From Treponema sp. UBA937 (GTDB lineage: Bacteria; Spirochaetota; Spirochaetia; Treponematales; Breznakiellaceae): a stretch of DNA of 9,490 nt. Positions 5,789 through 9,490 of the stretch are shown here, in pieces. The stretch lies in NCBI GenBank assembly GCA_002293455.1, contig DBDH01000009.1, forward strand, positions 91,408 through 100,897. Direction: 5' to 3'. A program made the translations under genes and the position numbers. The notes under the pieces are model-generated. The model worked only from the letters and a program-made list of their open reading frames with translations. It was not told the DNA's origin and did no database searches. Every line of letters starts with the position of its first letter. The stretch's first letter is position 1.

Positions 5789-6988
5789 CTAAGGTATGAT
5801 TTCCCCGATGAGGGTATCGCTCCGCCACCAGACAATTTTTGCCTGCCAATCATCCGCCAAAAGACCGGAGAGGATGCCGTCGGCGGAAACATCAAAAGCG
5901 TTAAAATACAGTTCACTGTTTTCAACCTGGATAAATCCGCGGCGCTGTACCGGGGAATTTTCCCGAACCACCAGGAGAGAATATCCGCCGTCCATCGGAA
6001 TGGATAAAAAGACCCATCCCTTATTTACAACTCCCATCATTGAATAAATCAAAGATTCTGTATATTTCCTGTTCGCTTCGGTATAGGTTTGTTCAAACAA
6101 AGGAATTTCGATGATGCTTTCATAAACACCGCTTTCAGCATTCATCACCCAGATAAGCGAACTGTGAAAAGCTATACCGGTTTTCGTGCTGGTAGATTCA
6201 TCAAAAGTTGAATGATAATAATCGATCTTGATAAATACTTTTCTTTCGTCGGGAGCGATAGAAACGGAATCCACCGACGGAAACAATTCCTGATCAGGAA
6301 GAACAGGAAGCGTATTACCTGAAATCGGAATACTGAATTTAAGCGTTCCGTCTGTATTAAACCAGTAAATATTCCAGCCGCCGGGAAGCCGGCACACTAC
6401 CGCAATTTCGTCATGTACGCTTGTATGAATACTGTTAATCCGCGGAAAAGGGGAACCTCCTACCCCTTCCCTGCCAAGATATTCTACAAATTTTCCATTG
6501 GTATCAAAATGAAGGACGGTGCTGTCCAAAAGCGCCCTCGATTCCTGATCGGAAGTATGCCGGTCAGGAGGAAGCCGGTCTTCAACATAGATATGTTTTC
6601 TGGAATCCACCGCTATTTCTCCGGGTTCCCTCAACGGATACGTGGAAGCCCAGCGCGTTACCTGCTCTTCGTCCGGAGGATTAACCGGCAGTGTCAAGGG
6701 AGGAGGATTTGTTTCTTCGTTGTAAACCATAAATAAAAGATCGCCGTAAGATGTGTAGCGGACAACTCTTTCGCCTTTTCCGTCGGAAATATAGAACAGT
6801 CCATCCCGCATGGTAATACAGGTTTTTGCGGTGCTCTGCATTCCCTCAAGGCTGATAAGATCAATCTGATCTTCCAGGCGGCCAATATCCAGCGTGAACA
6901 GGTTTTCCCGGCTGATTGAACGAATATCATTTTCCTCGCAAGACGCAAAAAGAAATATTACAAGCAAAAAAGGGATAATCTTCCTCAT
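5789..6988 (-). CDS. Predicted lipoprotein with beta-propeller-like repeats, unknown function
   Basis: This 399-residue protein begins MRKIIPFLLVIFLFASC, a short basic-hydrophobic signal with a relaxed spirochaetal lipobox ending at Cys17, so export and lipidation are predicted. The mature part is rich in short beta-strand units with repeats such as GLFYISDGKGERVVRY, EIAVDSRKHIYVEDR, HFDTNGKFVEYLG and WFNTDGTLKFSI, which resemble NHL/beta-propeller blades; this is a fold inference, not a family match. No enzyme motif is seen. It may be a scaffold or binding protein in the periplasm or at the outer surface. The start has no Shine-Dalgarno: the preceding bases are TTCTTTT. A TTGACA 29 bases upstream suggests a promoter whose +1 coincides with the ATG. 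It is divergent from rpmF and heads a gene pair with the single-pass membrane protein. Confidence 0.8.
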   Translation of the reverse strand: MRKIIPFLLVIFLFASCEENDIRSISRENLFTLDIGRLEDQIDLISLEGMQSTAKTCITMRDGLFYISDGKGERVVRYTSYGDLLFMVYNEETNPPPLTLPVNPPDEEQVTRWASTYPLREPGEIAVDSRKHIYVEDRLPPDRHTSDQESRALLDSTVLHFDTNGKFVEYLGREGVGGSPFPRINSIHTSVHDEIAVVCRLPGGWNIYWFNTDGTLKFSIPISGNTLPVLPDQELFPSVDSVSIAPDERKVFIKIDYYHSTFDESTSTKTGIAFHSSLIWVMNAESGVYESIIEIPLFEQTYTEANRKYTESLIYSMMGVVNKGWVFLSIPMDGGYSLLVVRENSPVQRRGFIQVENSELYFNAFDVSADGILSGLLADDWQAKIVWWRSDTLIGEIIP

Positions 6989-6994
6989 AAAAGA

Positions 6995-7023
6995 ACATTA
7001 GTCATTCATATCCCGCTTGTCAA
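6995..7023 (-). promoter_or_regulatory. Candidate lipoprotein-gene promoter predicting a leaderless mRNA
   Basis: TTGACA (7018-7023) is followed by a 17-base spacer, TAATGT (6995-7000, three of six consensus bases), six bases and then the ATG. The -35 and spacing are ideal, the -10 poor. The predicted +1 is the A of the start codon, consistent with the lack of a ribosome binding site. Confidence 0.4.
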
Positions 7024-7060
7024 CGGACATGCTGAATGAATCACAACAATGATAATAGCG

Positions 7061-7090
7061 ATTGACATTGTATGACAATTTATTTATACT
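7061..7090 (+). promoter_or_regulatory. rpmF-acpP-rnc promoter with overlapping dyad
   Basis: TTGACA (7062-7067), a 17-base spacer and TATACT (7085-7090) make a near-consensus sigma-70 promoter with start near 7097 and a leader of about 29 nt. A 19-bp imperfect dyad (7061-7079), ATTG-n-CAT-nnn-ATG-n-CAAT, matches in 7 of 9 paired positions, covers the -35 and most of the spacer, and could be an operator. Confidence 0.75.
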
Positions 7091-7125
7091 TGTCTTGTAA
7101 TAGCGGGTTAAAGAGAGGTTTTAAT

Positions 7126-7314
7126 ATGGCTGTACCCAGAGTTAATACGTCGAAGGCGAGAACACGCCGTCGTCAGTCGATTAATATGAAACTTGTAGCC
7201 CCCACATTGGTAGAATGCAGTACTTGTGGAAACAAGGTTTTGTTGCACAGAGTATGCCCGAAATGCGGCTTTTACCGGGGAAAACAAATCATTGTTCCTG
7301 AATCCAAGGCATAA
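7126..7314 (+). CDS. rpmF: 50S ribosomal protein L32 (zinc-ribbon type)
   Basis: This 62-residue protein matches L32, a small protein of the large ribosomal subunit. It begins MAVPRVNTSKARTRRRQS, the conserved basic head, and carries a zinc ribbon with Cys31, Cys34, Cys44 and Cys47 (CxxC-x9-CxxC), so it is the Cys-containing, zinc-binding form. The ATG at 7126 is preceded by AGAGG and a 7-base gap; an open frame reaches back to 7072 but includes promoter sequence, so the longer version is wrong. It leads the operon, and its stop codon lies directly before the Shine-Dalgarno of acpP. In many bacteria rpmF is followed by plsX and fab genes; here they are absent. Confidence 0.95.
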   Translation: MAVPRVNTSKARTRRRQSINMKLVAPTLVECSTCGNKVLLHRVCPKCGFYRGKQIIVPESKA

Positions 7315-7329
7315 GGAGTTTTGAAAATT

Positions 7330-7566
7330 ATGGATGAATTGTTTGAAAAAATGAAGGCGCTTATTGCCGACAAACTTGAAATTGATGCGGGAAAGATTAC
7401 GCTTGATTCTTCTTTCCGTCAGGATCTCGGTGCCGATAGTCTCGATACCTACGAATTGGTGTATGCTATCGAGGAAGACATGGGAGTTTCCATTCCCGAT
7501 GAGAAGGCTAACGAATTTGAAACGGTCCGCGATGCCTACGATTTCATTAAGTCACAGCAGAAGTAA
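7330..7566 (+). CDS. acpP: Acyl carrier protein
   Basis: This 78-residue acidic protein carries growing fatty acyl chains on 4'-phosphopantetheine attached to Ser37 within GADSLDTYEL. It feeds type II fatty-acid synthesis and, through acyl-ACP, phospholipid and lipoprotein acylation. The length and acidic helices (EEDMGVSIPDEKANEFETV) are typical of the family. I chose ATG 7330, eleven bases after GGAG (7315-7318). A TTG at 7321 in the same frame is only two bases from that site and would add three residues, so it is less likely. The gene lies between rpmF and rnc with minimal gaps, and the transcript is probably shared. Confidence 0.96.
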   Translation: MDELFEKMKALIADKLEIDAGKITLDSSFRQDLGADSLDTYELVYAIEEDMGVSIPDEKANEFETVRDAYDFIKSQQK

Positions 7567-7569
7567 TGT

Positions 7570-8310
7570 ATGAAGGATCGCTTGTTAGATGCGGTCCATT
7601 CTCTTCCCGAAATTGATATGGGGAGAAAGAAAGAACTTGCGGCTTTTCAGAAGACCGCGAATGTGAGGTTCAAAAGTTTAAAACTTTTGAACCTTTCTTT
7701 CATGCACCGTTCGGTAGCAAATGAATCGCAAATTAAATTAAACAATGAACGTCTCGAATTCCTGGGGGATTCTGTTTTGGGTGTGGTTGCCGCGACTTTG
7801 CTTTACGAGCGTTTTCCCGAAAAAACAGAAGGGGAACTTGCGAAGATAAAAAGCGTCGTCGTTTCCGAGGACATTCTTTCAGGATTGGCTTTAGAGCTTC
7901 AGATCGATAATCTGCTTCTTTTGGGAAAGGGGGAGGAACTTTCAGGCGGCCGCAGGAAAAAAGCCCTTTTGGCGGATGCTATGGAGGCTTTAATCGGCGC
8001 TTTGTACCTTGATTCTGGTTATAAAGCGAGTTTTACCTTCGTAAGCCGTTGTATTTCAAGAGAAATTGACGGCGTAATGGAGCATAAAAGACCGGAAGAC
8101 TATAAAACCCTCTTACAGGAATTCAGCCAGCATAAGTTCCGTTCTTATCCACAATATAAGCTGATAAAACAAACAGGTCCTGAACACGACCGGCTGTTCT
8201 GGATTGAAGTATCGGTAAACAGCGTTACTTACGGTCCGGGGACAGGAAAAAATAAAAAATCCGCCGAACAAGAAGCCGCAAAAATAGCGTATGAACGGCT
8301 GAATGAATAA
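7570..8310 (+). CDS. rnc: Ribonuclease III
   Basis: This 246-residue endonuclease cuts double-stranded RNA, chiefly in rRNA precursor maturation and regulation of some mRNAs. The catalytic domain carries the signature NERLEFLGDSVLG with Glu60, Glu63 and Asp67, and DAMEALIGALYLDSG with Asp136 and Glu139, matching the E. coli metal ligands. A C-terminal double-stranded RNA binding domain spans about 177-246, ending in GKNKKSAEQEAAKIAYERL. The N-terminus is about 22 residues longer than in E. coli. The ATG sits 3 bases after the acpP stop (TAATGTATG) with only a weak AGAAG upstream, so translational coupling is likely. A perfect inverted repeat lies inside the coding region at codons 33-42; see that entry. 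Function is very secure. Confidence 0.97.
   Translation: MKDRLLDAVHSLPEIDMGRKKELAAFQKTANVRFKSLKLLNLSFMHRSVANESQIKLNNERLEFLGDSVLGVVAATLLYERFPEKTEGELAKIKSVVVSEDILSGLALELQIDNLLLLGKGEELSGGRRKKALLADAMEALIGALYLDSGYKASFTFVSRCISREIDGVMEHKRPEDYKTLLQEFSQHKFRSYPQYKLIKQTGPEHDRLFWIEVSVNSVTYGPGTGKNKKSAEQEAAKIAYERLNE
7666..7694. repeat. Perfect 14-bp-arm inverted repeat inside rnc
   Basis: Arm AGGTTCAAAAGTTT (7666-7679) is followed by a single A (7680) and its exact reverse complement AAACTTTTGAACCT (7681-7694). In RNA it can form a 13-bp helix with a three-base loop (7679-7681). It encodes the RFKSLKLLNL part of RNase III, so it is constrained by protein as well. Confidence 0.85.
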
Positions 8311-8391
8311 AGGCCGAAATATAAATACAGCACTACTCGAGGCAATTCGTCAATAAATGGTATGAAATATCATACAACTTGAAGTGTTTTC
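8311..8391. other. Convergent intergenic region between rnc and folK
   Basis: These 81 AT-rich bases separate two converging genes. The only structure I see is a 6-bp stem, GTATGA (8360-8365) and TCATAC (8370-8375) with loop AATA, too weak and without a clean T run to call a terminator. Termination for both strands is unexplained. Confidence 0.4.
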
Positions 8392-8907
8392 TTAAGTGCT
8401 TTCTCGTATAATTCCCTGATCAGGCAAAGCTGCAAGAATCTCCTTGAATGATATTCCGGTTCTTGGATCAAGGGCTTTGGGAAGCAGTTCAAGGAGGGGA
8501 ACCAAGGCAAAAGCCCGTTCATGAAGCCTTTCGTGGGGAATGATCAATTTCGGCGGTTCATTGATTATTTCATTGCCAAAAAGGAGAATGTCGATATCGA
8601 GTGTCCGTCTGCCGAAACGCTGTTCTTTGGAGCGGTCTCTGCCAAAATCGGCTTCTATCGTGTTCACAAAAGATAAAAGCTCGAAGGGGCTTCCGTCAAA
8701 ATACCCTGAAACGGCGGTGTTGAAAAAATCAGGCTGATCGGCGACATACATGGGGGCGGTTTTGTACACGGAAGCAAAACAAAGCCGCCCTACCCTGCGG
8801 GATATGGCGGCAATTGCGTCTTCAAGAATCTGCCTTGAGTCTCCGGCGTTTGATCCAAGACCAAGAACAATCAATGCTTTTTGATTAGAAGAGGCTGTCC
8901 GCGTCAT
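8392..8907 (-). CDS. folK: 2-amino-4-hydroxy-6-hydroxymethyldihydropteridine pyrophosphokinase
   Basis: This 171-residue enzyme (HPPK) transfers pyrophosphate from ATP to 6-hydroxymethyl-7,8-dihydropterin in folate synthesis. Diagnostic segments are GLGSNAGD (16-23), SVYKTAPMYVADQPDFFNTA (46-65, the pterin-binding region), RFGRRTLDIDILLFG (97-111) with the magnesium ligands Asp104 and Asp106, and PHERLHERAFALVPLLEL (124-141). The length is normal for a single-domain HPPK. The ATG at 8905-8907 overlaps the end of recA by 23 bases and has no evident Shine-Dalgarno, so translation may be coupled to recA; a TTG at residue 12 is another possible start. No other folate gene (folP, folB) lies in the window. 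Confidence 0.96.
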   Translation of the reverse strand: MTRTASSNQKALIVLGLGSNAGDSRQILEDAIAAISRRVGRLCFASVYKTAPMYVADQPDFFNTAVSGYFDGSPFELLSFVNTIEADFGRDRSKEQRFGRRTLDIDILLFGNEIINEPPKLIIPHERLHERAFALVPLLELLPKALDPRTGISFKEILAALPDQGIIREST

Positions 8908-9490
8908 CGCTGAGTTCTTGGGTCTTCTTTGGCTTGGGTTCAGGCGCGGGCTCTGGTTCCGGCACAGTTTGCGCCACAGTTGGGCTCGCCGCCTGCGCGG
9001 TTTCCTTTTTCACTTCCGCATTGCCTTCCGCTTTCTTCGTTTCTGTCTTTTTCGGCTCGGACGTATGTTCTATTTTTCTGTTGGGAAACATAAGTTCCCT
9101 CAGTCTCTTTTCGATGTTCGCCGCGAATTCGGGATTATTTTCCAGGTAGATTTTTGCGTTATCCCTGCCCTGCCCGATTTTTTCTTCGCCGTAGGAATAC
9201 CACGCGCCTTTTTTATCAATAAGCTCATGTTTTACCGCGGCATCCAAAAGGCTGCCTGTGGCGGAAAATCCTTTGCCGAACATGATTTCCAGTTCCACTT
9301 TCCTGAAAGGAGGCGCAACTTTGTTCTTTACGACTTTTATTCTCACTTTGTTTCCGATGGCGTCATTATCGCCTTTTTCGAGGGTTTCAATCTTTCTTAC
9401 CTCAAGCCGTACCGACGCGTAAAACTTTAAGGCGTTTCCTCCGGTAGTTGTTTCAGGGTTTCCGAACATCACGCCGATTTTCATGCGGAT
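8885..9490 (-). CDS. recA: RecA recombinase, C-terminal part (5' end beyond the window)
   Basis: The last 201 codons of RecA are present; the Walker motifs lie outside. RecA forms filaments on single-stranded DNA for strand exchange and SOS co-proteolysis. The visible core includes MKIGVMFGNPETTTGG (DNA-binding loop L2 region), ALKFYASVRLEVRK, KVVKNKVAPPFR and GAWYSYGEEKIGQGRDNA, which align closely with E. coli RecA. After the helix ending RELMFPN comes an atypical tail of about 65 residues: a Lys/Glu-rich part, a run of Glu-Pro and Ala-Pro (PEPEPAPEPKPKK), and a short acidic end DDADSLF. The stop TAA lies 23 bases inside folK. The promoter and any LexA-type site are not in the window. Confidence 0.97.
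   Translation of the reverse strand: MRMKIGVMFGNPETTTGGNALKFYASVRLEVRKIETLEKGDNDAIGNKVRIKVVKNKVAPPFRKVELEIMFGKGFSATGSLLDAAVKHELIDKKGAWYSYGEEKIGQGRDNAKIYLENNPEFAANIEKRLRELMFPNRKIEHTSEPKKTETKKAEGNAEVKKETAQAASPTVAQTVPEPEPAPEPKPKKTQELSDDADSLF

Noticed and set aside
7072..7125. Longer L32 start
   Set aside because: The added 18 codons contain the -10 element and lie upstream of the predicted transcription start; MAVPRVNTSKA is the conserved L32 beginning.
8918..9430. Plus-strand open frame (170 codons) opposite recA
   Set aside because: Low-complexity Arg/Phe-rich product antisense to well-conserved RecA.

Overview
The window most likely comes from a spirochaete of the Treponema group, with moderate confidence. 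This is inferred from a short lipoprotein with a relaxed lipobox, small membrane proteins that I associate with treponemes but cannot place in a named family, a compact rpmF-acpP-rnc cluster, and the style of the RecA and pyruvate phosphate dikinase sequences. No rRNA or other decisive marker is present. Coding density is high, and I see no tRNA, CRISPR array or intact insertion sequence.

Layout from left to right. Positions 1-330 (minus) hold the first 110 codons of pyruvate phosphate dikinase, with a promoter and dyad just upstream. Positions 473-3774 (minus) hold a three-gene operon: a small four-helix membrane protein, a MutT-type Nudix hydrolase and an unusual DinG-like Fe-S helicase whose N-terminus is a RadC-type JAMM domain. 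Positions 3899-4619 (minus) hold an AT-rich HEPN/nucleotidyltransferase (toxin-antitoxin-like) pair flanked by related GC-rich repeat sequence. Positions 4753-6988 (minus) hold three envelope genes: a predicted lipoprotein, a single-pass membrane protein and a four-helix membrane protein.

A divergent promoter region at 6989-7125 separates these from rpmF-acpP-rnc on the plus strand (7126-8310). That operon couples ribosome assembly (L32), fatty-acid synthesis (acyl carrier protein) and RNA processing (RNase III). It converges on folK and the 3' part of recA (8392-9490, minus), whose reading frames overlap.

Functionally, most genes are housekeeping. A genome-maintenance theme is visible: MutT would clean the nucleotide pool, DinG would unwind structured DNA and RecA would recombine it. 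The items most worth a second look are the JAMM-DinG fusion, a perfect 14-bp-arm inverted repeat inside the rnc reading frame, the HEPN/MNT cassette with its flanking repeats and an orphan Shine-Dalgarno/minicistron, and two minus-strand genes whose promoter-like sequences predict leaderless mRNAs.
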